Assembly: GCF_012910785.2 (NCBI RefSeq)
Contig: NZ_WTVH02000001.1
Coordinates: 270,343 to 334,342 of the forward strand
Length of the DNA stretch: 64,000 nt
Origin: Aromatoleum buckelii
Lineage (GTDB): Bacteria > Pseudomonadota > Gammaproteobacteria > Burkholderiales > Rhodocyclaceae
Reading direction: 5' to 3'
Position numbers and translations under genes: made by a program. The notes beneath the pieces were generated by a model that was not told the DNA's origin, did not search any database, and saw only the letters and a program-made list of their open reading frames with translations. Position 1 is the stretch's first letter, and every line of letters starts with the position of its first letter. Of this stretch, positions 34,752-43,456 are shown piece after piece.

Positions 34752-35780
34752 GTTTTGTCTCCTTAGCCCGCCGATGGGGGCTCGTATCCTTTATTTCCTT
34801 TCGGGGATTCGCCGCACAACAATAATGTCGCTACCGTGCGCCAATCGGTAGCCTCAGGACGCGCGAACGCAACTTGGCAGAGCGGCTGTTCCGTTCCGTT
34901 TCTGGTTTGCTTGACGGTTACCAGAAGGCTCCTCCCTGTCGAAGTGGAGCAGGCCGCCCCATGATTTACCGTTCTGCAGGGCCTTCAATTCGTTGTAGCG
35001 AGTGGCTGATGTCTCCTCACTTTTCGTGTTGTCGTTACGGAACCGGGCTTCTTGGTCCTAGCTCCGTTATGCAAGGGGCGCGCCAACTAATTGATTCCGC
35101 CCTGGCACGCGATATTCCTTTAAGAACAAACGACTGAGCACTCTTCCGAATTAGGTCGCGAAGATCCTGCGTCTCGTGGTGAGACAAGGCAGGCGCAAAT
35201 TGAGACCAACGTGAGAGCGTGAATCGATTAGGTGGACGATCCGAGGTCGGAGGCTTCCTTGAGGATCAGCCCCGCGATATTCATCCGGGTCGCGTGCGCA
35301 GCATACCGCGGGCCCATGCCGGATGACCGCTAACGAGCGCTGGCCCTCGGTGGCGGCTTTTGGCCGGAAGTGTGATTCTGAGGGGGCACCGTAAACTTGA
35401 CGTTGGCAAGCCGCCGAACGGTATGCTGACCGGCAGTTCAAGCCGGCGATGCGACGAGGGCAGTAGGTTGGCGAACGTCAGCTACTCTTGTGAAGTTGCC
35501 AACCGACTGCGCAGTCCGGGTCGGGGACGAAGGGCGGGGCGCTCAGTTGTCGGAACCAGGGCACCCCTCGATCCGGAGGGCCTTATTGCCGATGAGTGGC
35601 TGGACGATTGCCGGATGGGCGCGAAACGTATGCCATGCGCCGGGCCACGGTGATGTAGACGATGTCCGCGCTTTACCGGTAGGGCAGGCAGGGATGGCCG
35701 CCCTAGCGCCGCCGTCGTTCTCATCGGAACCCCTATGACAGCGGCCATCAACGGCTAGCTTGCGGAAGTCCGCCGCCAGC
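34752..35780. other. Long intergenic region upstream of the sulfatase
   Basis: About 1 kb with no supported gene. Its left end must hold the sulfatase promoter. TGGCACG at 35103 resembles a sigma-54 -24 element but faces the other way and lacks the GC of -12. A minus-strand frame at 35,230-35,310 (MNIAGLILKEASDLGSST) looks like a C-terminal remnant of an unidentified protein. 35,400-35,760 has repeat-like segments (GGTTGGCGAACGTC / GTTGCCAACC). Confidence 0.35.
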
Positions 35781-35811
35781 AGATCAGGCATGCACCGCGA
35801 TTTGAGCAGAC

Positions 35812-35847
35812 TTATCCACAGCTAGCCTGGGACAGCTCTGTGGATAA
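35812..35847. promoter_or_regulatory. Facing pair of perfect DnaA boxes
   Basis: TTATCCACAG at 35812-35821 and its exact reverse complement CTGTGGATAA at 35838-35847, 16 bp apart. Each contains the strongest DnaA box consensus TTATCCACA. No dnaA, dnaN or gyrB gene is nearby. It could be a DnaA titration/reactivation site, a DnaA-controlled promoter or the remnant of a plasmid origin. Confidence 0.7.
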
Positions 35848-35920
35848 GGTGTGCGCAACCCTTGCCTGCGGCGCGGCTGCAGGCCGGGACGGCACTGCCT
35901 AAGTGTGGGGCGAAGCACGT

Positions 35921-36127
35921 TCACAGGTAGCCCCGGCCGTGGCACGCGGAGCAGGGCTGGTCCTCCCACGTCGACTCCATCCCCCGGCCGTTGCACGCCC
36001 GGCAAACGTCGTCGTGTGAGCCCTGCTCACGCGCGCAGCCGCCGCAGACCCGGCAAGGCCGCTCGATGTTCGTCTTGTTTTCGCGGGCGCCGCGACAGTA
36101 CGGGCAGGGACGTTCATCTTCGAACAT
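35921..36127 (-). CDS. DnaJ-type zinc-finger small protein
   Basis: 68 residues from the ATG at 36127 with GGGAGACTCCCG upstream. Four Cys pairs of the DnaJ central-domain type: CPYCRGARE, CRVCGGCARE, CRACNGRGME and CSACHGRGYL, enough for two zinc sites. There is no J domain or substrate domain, so it is a stand-alone zinc-finger peptide such as occur as small chaperone accessories or in tryptophan RNA-binding anti-TRAP-like proteins. It is too short for a firm role. Confidence 0.7.
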   Translation of the reverse strand: MFEDERPCPYCRGARENKTNIERPCRVCGGCAREQGSHDDVCRACNGRGMESTWEDQPCSACHGRGYL

Positions 36128-36142
36128 CGGGAGTCTCCCGGG

Positions 36143-36336
36143 TCAGAATGTGTTGTTGAGACTCGAAAGAACCTGGGGTGGCAGATCCTGCCACCCTGCC
36201 GGATCGTCGGTCGTGACGCAGTAATGGCCCGACACGCGCGTGCCTGAGCCGTCGCGCGCCAACTCGAGATTGAGCTTGTTGTCGGGAGCCGGTCGTCGGC
36301 TGGCTAAAAGCTCAGCCTGGCTGGACGACGATCGTC
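36143..36336 (-). pseudogene. 3' fragment of an unidentified gene
   Basis: A minus-strand frame without a start codon reads APDNKLNLELARDGSGTRVS, then GHYCVTTDDPAGWQDLP and LSSLNNTF before a stop. It looks like genuine protein, perhaps the end of a small secreted protein, but overlaps nothing upstream that could supply its beginning. Unidentified. Confidence 0.3.
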
Positions 36337-36395
36337 ACGCACTTCAACCCCCGGCTGCCCTACGCAGTCGACCCGCTGCAGCGGACGAGGCTGGC

Positions 36396-38696
36396 TCACG
36401 GAGGGCCGGCAATTGCGGCAACGACCCCACGCAGATCGCCTGGCAGGAAGGGTTTTTCGATCACCGGACGGCCGCTCGCGGCGGCAAACTCGCGCAAGGC
36501 ATCGGTCAAGGTATCCCCGGTCACGAAGACCACGCGCCCGGCCTGCTCGGGCCAGCGTCGCTCGACCTCCTGATACAGGGCGCGCCCGTCGAGATCGGGC
36601 ATGCGGATGTCCGTGAGGATCACGTCGTAGCGCTCGGCGGCCATGCGCTCCAACGCTTCTCGCCCGGAACTGGCGGTGACGACCCGATGCCTCGCGTCGG
36701 TCAGAATCTCGGCCAGTGTTTCGCGAATTTCCGCTTCGTCGTCGACGACGAGTATCGCGCGCGCGCTCGGGCTCTTCTTCACAGGCGGCGGGGCAGCGGT
36801 ACCCCCTGCGTCGGCATTGCCCACGGGCAGCGTGATCGCGAACTCGGCACCGCCTTCGACCGGACAATCGACGGTAAGCGTGCCGCCATGGGCTTCGACG
36901 ATGCCGAGACTCACCGCCAGCCCGACGCCGGTGCCGACGCCCACCGGCTTGGTGGTGAAATAAGGCTCGAAGACCCGTGCACGAAGACCCGCCGGAATGC
37001 CCGGTCCGTTGTCGGCGACGATGATGCGGATCACGTCGCTGGCCGGGTCGTAACGGCTGGTCAAGCGAATTCGGCGCGGCCCCGGCTGATCTTGCAGAGC
37101 TTGCTGCGCATTGATGATCAAGTTGAGGAACACCTGGTGGAGCTGGTCGGTGTCGGCGGACACGGCCGGGAGATTGTCGGCAAGATCGAGCGACACGTCG
37201 ATTCCACTGGTACGAACAGCGTAGCCGGTGATGTCTAGCGCTGCCGACACGACCTCGTTGATCGCCACCGGAACGCGCTCGGGTTGTTGCTGCCGAGCCA
37301 TAGCGAGGAAGGTTCGCACGATGCGCGCGCATCGCTCCGCGGCAGTACGGATTTTTGCTGCAGCGGCCTGGGTCGTCGAATCCCCTTGTTCCTCCAGCAT
37401 GACCGCCCGCGCCACGACCACGGAAAGCGGGTTGTTGAGTTCGTGAGCGACGCCGGCGAGCAGCGAACCGAGCGCAGCCAGTTTCTCGCGTTGATGCAGG
37501 CTTTCGCGATGGCGCGCCAGCTCCTCTTCGGAGCGCTTCTTTTCGGTGATATCGCGCGTGATCATCAGCACATGCGGCTTTCCCTGATACTGCATCGGGA
37601 TGCCGTGAACCTCGACTTCGATCGGGGAGCCGTCCTTGCGCAAATCGGTGAGCTGCACGTGCAACGACTCGCCCGCAGCAATCGAACGCAGCAGATCCGG
37701 ATGGTAGGACGGGCCGACGAATTTGCTCAGCGGCGAAGCCCGGTGCTCCGCTTCGCTGAAGCCGTAGATCTTCCATAGTGCCGGGTTGGCATCGACCATT
37801 TCCCCCGCGGCATTCCACAGCGCCAGCCCGTCAATCGACGCATTGAACATGGATCGATACTGCTCTTCGCTATTCTCCAGTGCCTGCTGCACGCGGGCGC
37901 GTTCGGCAATATCCTGACGCAAGCGGGTTTGCGTCTCGGCCACGTCGTCCGCCATCGCGTCAAAAGCTCGACTCAGCCGGCCGAGCTCGTCGCGCCCACG
38001 CAGTTTGCTGCGGGCGGCGAGATTTCCGGCCGCGAGTTGCTCGGCAGCGCCTACCAATCGCGCCGTGCGCCGCGTCAGGAGGAAATGGAACGCCAGCCAC
38101 ATCGCCAGGGCAAGCGCGATCACCCATCCGGCCCAGTAGATCGACTGCTGTAGCACCCGGGCGCGCGCCTCCGCTGTGGACCGCTTGAGATCGTAGGCGA
38201 GGAACAGGCTGCCGGCCCTCGAGGGACGAAGTTCTTCGCGCTCGCTTCCCATCAGGATTCCGGCGTAGGCGAGCAATGCGTTGTCTGCGTCATCGTGGGT
38301 GACCCTCGCGCGGCGTTCGCGAATCGCCCCGGCCGCCTGCTCGAGATCGAACTGAGGCAGCACGTCGGTGACCGGCTGACCCAGCCACGCCCGACGCGTC
38401 GCCGCGATGACCGATTGCCGGTCATCCGTGAGGACGACGACGATGTAGTCGTGGTTGTGTGCGAGCACCGCAATCTCGCGTTGCGCGGTCACTTCGTCGC
38501 CCTTGAGCAGCATGTACTCCAGCGTGCTTTGCAGCCGCGACATCTCCTGAGCGAGGCGTTTGCGGCTCTCTTCCTCCGCCGCCAGTTCGGCACGCGGCAC
38601 GTGGTAGACGAAATTGAAGGCACTCAACGTCGCGGCAAACACCAGCAGGATGAGCGGGACCGTAAGCCTGAGCGAGGCCGGAAGGCGAATCCTCAC
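36396..38696 (-). CDS. Hybrid sensor histidine kinase with PAS and receiver domains
   Basis: 766 residues, GTG start. Two transmembrane helices (about 12-32 and 187-207) enclose a periplasmic sensor region of some 150 residues. Then HAMP (LVGAAEQLAAGNLAARSKLR), PAS (YRSMFNASIDGLALWNAAGE), HisKA with H-box LLAGVAHELNNPLSVVV, HATPase (VADNGPGIPAGLRARVFEPY, GVGTGVGLAVSLGIVEAHGG) and a C-terminal receiver (DVILTDIRMPDLDGRALYQE). The start overlaps the stop of the lipoprotein gene (GTGA), so the two are translationally coupled. The periplasmic domain may read the state of that lipoprotein. Confidence 0.92.
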   Translation of the reverse strand: MRIRLPASLRLTVPLILLVFAATLSAFNFVYHVPRAELAAEEESRKRLAQEMSRLQSTLEYMLLKGDEVTAQREIAVLAHNHDYIVVVLTDDRQSVIAATRRAWLGQPVTDVLPQFDLEQAAGAIRERRARVTHDDADNALLAYAGILMGSEREELRPSRAGSLFLAYDLKRSTAEARARVLQQSIYWAGWVIALALAMWLAFHFLLTRRTARLVGAAEQLAAGNLAARSKLRGRDELGRLSRAFDAMADDVAETQTRLRQDIAERARVQQALENSEEQYRSMFNASIDGLALWNAAGEMVDANPALWKIYGFSEAEHRASPLSKFVGPSYHPDLLRSIAAGESLHVQLTDLRKDGSPIEVEVHGIPMQYQGKPHVLMITRDITEKKRSEEELARHRESLHQREKLAALGSLLAGVAHELNNPLSVVVARAVMLEEQGDSTTQAAAAKIRTAAERCARIVRTFLAMARQQQPERVPVAINEVVSAALDITGYAVRTSGIDVSLDLADNLPAVSADTDQLHQVFLNLIINAQQALQDQPGPRRIRLTSRYDPASDVIRIIVADNGPGIPAGLRARVFEPYFTTKPVGVGTGVGLAVSLGIVEAHGGTLTVDCPVEGGAEFAITLPVGNADAGGTAAPPPVKKSPSARAILVVDDEAEIRETLAEILTDARHRVVTASSGREALERMAAERYDVILTDIRMPDLDGRALYQEVERRWPEQAGRVVFVTGDTLTDALREFAAASGRPVIEKPFLPGDLRGVVAAIAGPP

Positions 38697-39673
38697 GGCG
38701 GCGAGCTCGCCAGCGGGCCCGGTGCAAGCACTTCATTGATTTCAATCGGAGCGCGCAGCAACTTCTCTTCCTGCATCAACGCCATGAGTCGGCGCCCGCT
38801 GACCGCAAGCTCGGGTGTCGGGCCGCCGAGCATCCTGAGGTTTTCCTCGCGCGACGGGATGTGGAGACCTTTCAGCGCGTCGAGGAACTGCTCGCCGGTC
38901 GTCTGCTGGCGTATGCCCATGCGGTGCGCCGCATCCCTGGGCTCGCGCTTCAGATAATCGAGCGCGCTGAACCAGCCCGTCAGCAGGGCCTGAACGGCGT
39001 TGGGCTGTTTTTCGAGTACGGTCGCTCGCACCGCGACGAGATCGACGATCTCTCCGGGAATTTGCGTGCTGTCGAACAGCGTCGTCGCGCCGGCGCGCAG
39101 CAACTGCGTGCGGTACGGGTCGAACGTGACGGCCCCATCCACTTGGCCCTTCACGAAAGCACTGGGTTGCTCGTTCGACTCGAGGTGCACGACATTGACG
39201 TCGCTCGCCCGCATTCCGTTGAGCGCCAGGGCCCGGCTCAAGACGTAGGCACCCAGCGCACCGCTTTCGACCGCGACCGGCTTGCCCTTGAGGTCCGTCA
39301 TCGAGCGCATGCCGGGGCGGCCCACGACGACATCTGCACCATGAGACACGTCCACGACCAGGATGATCCGGGGTTGCAGCCCATCCACGGCAAGCCCGAA
39401 AAGCTCGTCGAGGCTGATCACCATGCCGTCGATGGCCTCGTTGCGAAACGCCCGCAGCACTTCGCTCGCCGACGGATATTCGACGAGTTGCACGATATCG
39501 GGATCCAGGTGACCCAGCTCCCGCGCCAGATAGAGCGGTTCGCTCCCGATCCACACGTTGGTGCCGATGCGTAGCGCCGATTCCGGTTCGCGCACGCACC
39601 CGGCAAGCGGGAGCAAGAGCGCGACGCACGCGAGAGCGGCCCAATGTTTCCTCATCCAAAGCGACGTTTTCAC
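38693..39673 (-). CDS. Substrate-binding lipoprotein, NMT1/SsuA/TauA type
   Basis: 326 residues from the GTG at 39673 (GAGTGAGGGCCAA upstream). Lipoprotein signal ending in LLLPLAGC. The mature protein has the two-lobed fold of nitrate/sulfonate/thiamine-precursor binding proteins (GTNVWIGSEPLYLARELGHL, EYPSASEVLRAFRNEAIDGM, SALDYLKREP). No ABC permease or ATPase gene accompanies it. It is sandwiched between a response regulator (7 bp away) and a hybrid kinase (overlapping), so it more likely serves as the periplasmic ligand sensor of the two-component system than in uptake. Ligand unknown. Confidence 0.85.
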   Translation of the reverse strand: MKTSLWMRKHWAALACVALLLPLAGCVREPESALRIGTNVWIGSEPLYLARELGHLDPDIVQLVEYPSASEVLRAFRNEAIDGMVISLDELFGLAVDGLQPRIILVVDVSHGADVVVGRPGMRSMTDLKGKPVAVESGALGAYVLSRALALNGMRASDVNVVHLESNEQPSAFVKGQVDGAVTFDPYRTQLLRAGATTLFDSTQIPGEIVDLVAVRATVLEKQPNAVQALLTGWFSALDYLKREPRDAAHRMGIRQQTTGEQFLDALKGLHIPSREENLRMLGGPTPELAVSGRRLMALMQEEKLLRAPIEINEVLAPGPLASSPP

Positions 39674-39680
39674 TTGGCCC

Positions 39681-40391
39681 TCACTCTCCGCTCGGGACGA
39701 ACACATAACCGGCATTGCGCACGGTCCTGATGAACCGGGGATGCTCGGGGTCGGGCTCGATCTTCTTGCGCAGGCGCATGACGCGCAGGTCGACGCTGCG
39801 GTCGAACGGGTCCATGTCGCGCTGCTGGCTCAGATTCAGGATGCGTTCGCGAGACAGCGCCCGGTTGGGGTTTTCCACCAGCGCCTTCAGCAGATCGAAC
39901 TCCAGCGGCGACATCGGCACGTCATTGGCCGCCTCGTCGGTCAGCCGATGTGCGCCGAGGTCGAACACGCACCGCCCGACGCGAACCCTGGCGGCGCCAA
40001 GATCGGCACATGCGGCGAGCGACGTGCGGCGCAGCACGCTCTTGACGCGGGCGAGGAGTTCGCGCGGGTCGAAGGGCTTGGATACGTAGTCGTCTGCGCC
40101 CATCTCCAGCCCGACGATGCGGTCCACGACCGTACCGGCAGAAGTCAGCATCACGATCGCGATCCGTGCGTAGTGCTCGCGCAGGTGCCGCGTCAGGCTC
40201 AGGCCATCCTCGCCGGGCATGGAGATGTCTACGAGCGCCACGTCAACCGGACTCCCGGCGGCGATCTCGCGCGCATCGCCGGCGTTAGCCGCGCACAGGG
40301 CCGCGTAGCCCTGCGCGACGAAGTATTCCTCCAGCACCTCGCGCACGCCCGGCTCATCGTCGACGATCAGGATGGTGGCTTTGGGGCTCAT
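39681..40391 (-). CDS. OmpR-family response regulator
   Basis: 236 residues from the ATG at 40391 (AAGGAGAGGGCGTGCTTCC upstream). Receiver domain with ILIVDDEPGVREVLEEYF, phosphoacceptor in VALVDISMPGEDGLSLTRHL and the Lys of YVSKPFDPRELLARVK. C-terminal winged helix of the OmpR type (MSPLEFDLLKALVENPNRAL, FDRSVDLRVMRLRKKIEPDP). First gene of the regulator-lipoprotein-kinase operon. It resembles the TorR group in sequence flavour. Confidence 0.92.
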   Translation of the reverse strand: MSPKATILIVDDEPGVREVLEEYFVAQGYAALCAANAGDAREIAAGSPVDVALVDISMPGEDGLSLTRHLREHYARIAIVMLTSAGTVVDRIVGLEMGADDYVSKPFDPRELLARVKSVLRRTSLAACADLGAARVRVGRCVFDLGAHRLTDEAANDVPMSPLEFDLLKALVENPNRALSRERILNLSQQRDMDPFDRSVDLRVMRLRKKIEPDPEHPRFIRTVRNAGYVFVPSGE

Positions 40392-40698
40392 GGAAGCACG
40401 CCCTCTCCTTTGGCCTTGCGGGTACGGCAACGATCGGTTTCGAGGCTGCCTGCTGCACGGGCCTTATTCCCCAAGCTAGCACATGCAATCACTCATTGCC
40501 CCTTGGACGGGACGCACGCGCGGTGGAACGAAGGCCTGAAACAAACGAAACAAGAACGGCCTCGCGCTGAAGTTCGCCTGCCATGGCGGCTCAATAGACT
40601 GGCCCTCAATCCAGACGCCAGCCGATCCACCGCGACATCGCCCGCGGTTCCCGGGAGGCCGATCGGAGGGTGAGCCCACGCAACTCAAGGAGAAGACC
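40392..40698. other. Divergent promoter region, nothing further recognised
   Basis: 307 bases between the response regulator and the ferritin-like gene, which are transcribed apart, so both promoters must lie here. No clear operator or -35/-10 pair stands out. Confidence 0.4.
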
Positions 40699-41634
40699 AT
40701 GGAGGCCATGCAGCACACAGCCAGCAGCGATCGCTACGCCAAGTGCATCGAAGCATCGAAGCGCATCCGCTGGGACATCGATCGCGACGTGATTCGCGGC
40801 CGCAAATTCGACCTCTCGAAGAAGTTCCTGCCCGACGGACTGTCGAAGATCGAGCGTCTGTCTTTCCTCGATGCCGACGAAAGACGGCTGGTGAGCCAGA
40901 TCCAGGGGCGTACGTACGCCAACCTTTTCGGGCTCGTCGAACGCTACATCGGCGCCAAGATGCTCGAGATCAGCCGCGAGCATTCGCTCGGCGACCAGAC
41001 CGCGCTCGAGGCGCTCGTGCGCTTCACCGATGAGGAACTGAAGCATCAGGAACTGTTCCGCCGCATCGAGGCGATGATCGCCGCGGACATGCCTCCCGGG
41101 TACACCTTCCTGCCGAAGCCAAACGACGTCGCGACCGCCGTGCTCAGCAAGTCGACCTGGGCAGTGCTTGGATTAACTTGCCACATCGAGCTCTTCACCC
41201 AGGCGCACTACCGCCAGAGCATCGAGCCGGACCTCGCGCTGTCCGAGCTTTGGAAGGACGTTTTCCTGTTCCATTGGAAGGAGGAGTCGCAGCACGCGAT
41301 TCTCGACGAACTCGAATGGCGGCGCGAGAACGCCAAGTTGACGCCGGAAGAGCGCGATGCGGCCGTCGCCGATCTCATCGACCTGGTCACTGCGGTCGAC
41401 GGCATCCTGCAGATGCAGGCGAAGGCCGACACCGAGTATTTCCTGCGCGTGTGCGACCGGACCTTCGACGATGCGCAGGTGCAGCAACTGCACGAGACGA
41501 TGCTGCAGGCCTATCGCTGGCAGTACATCGTTTCGGGCGTCGCGGACGAGCGCTTCCAGAAGATCCTGGGCGGCATGATCACGGCGCCGCAGTTCAACCG
41601 CATCGGCACGGCGCTCGCACCGATCATGCAATGA
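40699..41634 (+). CDS. Ferritin-like diiron-domain protein
   Basis: 311 residues; the ATG follows CAAGGAGAAGACC. Helical bundle with two E-x-x-H type metal motifs: RFTDEELKHQELFRRIEAMI and LFHWKEESQHAILDELEWRR, plus candidate first-helix ligands in FGLVERYIGAKMLEISRE and GLTCHIELFTQAHYRQS. This is the four-helix carboxylate-bridged diiron arrangement of the ferritin-like superfamily (AurF/AlkB-unrelated oxygenase type). The function could be an oxygenase or oxidase; the substrate is not indicated. It starts a short collinear run with the DUF3455 and methyltransferase genes, but 100-bp gaps make an operon uncertain. Confidence 0.7.
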   Translation: MEAMQHTASSDRYAKCIEASKRIRWDIDRDVIRGRKFDLSKKFLPDGLSKIERLSFLDADERRLVSQIQGRTYANLFGLVERYIGAKMLEISREHSLGDQTALEALVRFTDEELKHQELFRRIEAMIAADMPPGYTFLPKPNDVATAVLSKSTWAVLGLTCHIELFTQAHYRQSIEPDLALSELWKDVFLFHWKEESQHAILDELEWRRENAKLTPEERDAAVADLIDLVTAVDGILQMQAKADTEYFLRVCDRTFDDAQVQQLHETMLQAYRWQYIVSGVADERFQKILGGMITAPQFNRIGTALAPIMQ

Positions 41635-41736
41635 CGGCGAGCTGCGAATCCGGGCTCGCGGCCGGCAATTGCCTCTTTCTGCTTGCGCGCATCGCCGGCC
41701 CCGTCTTCCAACCCTTCGTATCGACAGGATCCTGAG

Positions 41737-42273
41737 ATGAAAGACCGAACGGTAATGAGGTTGTCCCTTGCGGGGCTTGTCCTGGGCTCCACAACGTCCC
41801 AGGCCGGCACGCTTCCCGCCATCCCCGAAAGTCTTCGTCCGCCGGCGACCGAAATGCTGGCGCTCGAGCTTGCCGCGAAGGGGGTGCAGATCTACGAGTG
41901 CAAAGCCCGCGCGGATGAGCCGACGCGATTCGAGTGGACGTTCAAGGCGCCGGAGGCCGACCTGTTCGACAGGCCCGGTCGCCGGATCGGCAAACACTAT
42001 GCCGGCCCGACCTGGGAATCCGATGACGGAAGCAAAGTGACCGCCGCGGTGAAGGCTCGGGACAACGCTCCGGACTCCAGCGCCATTCCATGGCTGCTGC
42101 TGGAGGCCAAATCCACGACGGGAAGCGGCGTCTTCAGTCGGACGACCAGCATCCAGCGCGCGCACACCGCTGGCGGCAATTCACCGGCCGAAACCTGCGG
42201 CGAAGCGCAGGCGGGACAAGTATCGAGGATTCCCTACAGCGCGACCTACTACTTCTACGTCTCGAAGCCATAA
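41737..42273 (+). CDS. DUF3455-domain exported protein
   Basis: 178 residues: signal peptide (RLSLAGLVLGSTTSQAG), then the DUF3455 hallmarks AAKGVQIYECKARADEPTRF, WTFKAPEADLFDRPGRRIGK, HYAGPTWESDDGSKV, IPWLLLEAKSTTGSGVF, TSIQRAHTAGG and YSATYYFY. The family is widespread, exported and of unknown function. Gene size matches the family. Confidence 0.88.
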   Translation: MKDRTVMRLSLAGLVLGSTTSQAGTLPAIPESLRPPATEMLALELAAKGVQIYECKARADEPTRFEWTFKAPEADLFDRPGRRIGKHYAGPTWESDDGSKVTAAVKARDNAPDSSAIPWLLLEAKSTTGSGVFSRTTSIQRAHTAGGNSPAETCGEAQAGQVSRIPYSATYYFYVSKP

Positions 42274-42349
42274 CCGCGAGGTCGCGACCGGCCGCGTCGC
42301 CGACGCAATCGGCCAGCGAAGCCTCTGTCGATTCACTCTGGAGAAGATC

Positions 42350-43210
42350 ATGTCCATCGTTGAAACCATGCCGATGCAAACTGCAACTGCCGCCCCATCA
42401 CCCGCCCAACCCGACTTTGCCGCGATCAAGGCGAAGCAGCAGGCCACCTGGGCGAGCGGCGACTTTGCCGTGATCGGCGTCACCCTGCAGATCGTCGGCG
42501 AGTCGCTCGCGGAAGCTGTCGATGTCAGGGCCGGCGAGCACGTCCTCGATGTGGCTGCCGGCAATGGCAACGCGACACTCGCGGCGGCGCGCCGCTTTGC
42601 GCACGTCACCTCGACCGACTACGTGCCGGAACTGCTGGCGAAAGGGGCCACGCGCGCGAAGGCGGAGGGGCTCATCGTGACCTACCGGGTCGCGGATATC
42701 GAGGATCTGCCGTTTGCCGATGCCAGCTTCGATGTCGTGCTGTCGACCTTCGGCGCGATGTTCGCGCCGCGCCATGCCCGCACGGCCAACGAGATGCTGC
42801 GTGTCGTTCGCCCCGGCGGCCGCATCGGCCTGGCGAACTGGACGCCGGAAGGGTTCATCGGGCAGTTGTTCAAGGTAATCGGCGCGCATCTCCCGCCGCC
42901 GGCGGGCCTGAGCTCTCCCGCGTTGTGGGGGACCGAGCCGCATATGGCCGAATTGTTCGGTACGCAGGCGGTGGAAATCTGCTGCGAGCGCAAGCACTTC
43001 AATTTCCGCTACGCATCGGCGGCGCACTGGATTCAGGTCTTTCGCGACTACTACGGGCCGACGCACAAGGCGTTCGCAGCGCTCGATCAAGCAGGCCAGG
43101 CAAAGCTCGAGGCCGACATTACGGCACTGCTGGAACGCCTGAACGTGGCGGGACCTGCTTCCCTTGTCGTGCCGGCCGAGTACGCCGAAGTCGTCATCAC
43201 CAAGCATTGA
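42350..43210 (+). CDS. Class I SAM-dependent methyltransferase
   Basis: 286 residues with CTCTGGAGAAGATC upstream of the ATG. Rossmann-type SAM site: AGEHVLDVAAGNGNATLAAA (motif I), TSTDYVPELLAKGATRAKAE, ADIEDLPFADASFDVVLSTF (motif II/III) and LRVVRPGGRIGLANWTPEGF. It belongs to the UbiE/Methyltransf_11 group; substrate not predictable. Confidence 0.88.
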   Translation: MSIVETMPMQTATAAPSPAQPDFAAIKAKQQATWASGDFAVIGVTLQIVGESLAEAVDVRAGEHVLDVAAGNGNATLAAARRFAHVTSTDYVPELLAKGATRAKAEGLIVTYRVADIEDLPFADASFDVVLSTFGAMFAPRHARTANEMLRVVRPGGRIGLANWTPEGFIGQLFKVIGAHLPPPAGLSSPALWGTEPHMAELFGTQAVEICCERKHFNFRYASAAHWIQVFRDYYGPTHKAFAALDQAGQAKLEADITALLERLNVAGPASLVVPAEYAEVVITKH

Positions 43211-43426
43211 CGAGGCCCCCGTGAGGCTCTTGGCCGATCTGCCCATGCCGCCGGTCGGGCCAGCGGGATGCAAGGAGTAACGCCATGGGAAGGCTGGGGG
43301 GCAGCACCTTGCTTGCCAATCGCGGACGTCTACGCTGAACAGAAATGAGCTAGCGGCTAGTTCATGCAGGTCACAAGCGGTTAGTGCGACATTTCATGGG
43401 CGGGTATGTGCATCGCAATTGAATGC

Positions 43427-43440
43427 CATAACACGTTATG
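43427..43440. promoter_or_regulatory. Short palindrome upstream of the BBE oxidase gene
   Basis: CATAACACGTTATG has 6-bp facing arms with a 2-bp centre and ends 16 bp before the oxidase start codon, overlapping the leader. A position suited to a repressor operator. Evidence is symmetry and location only. Confidence 0.35.
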
Positions 43441-43456
43441 CGAAACGGAGGAAGAC

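Noticed and set aside
35103..35118. TGGCACGCGATATTCC as a sigma-54 promoter for the sulfatase cluster
   Set aside because: It faces away from the sulfatase gene and lacks the GC of the -12 element.
35812..35847. The DnaA box pair as the chromosomal origin
   Set aside because: No dnaA, dnaN, AT-rich unwinding region or further boxes are nearby; kept only as a finding.
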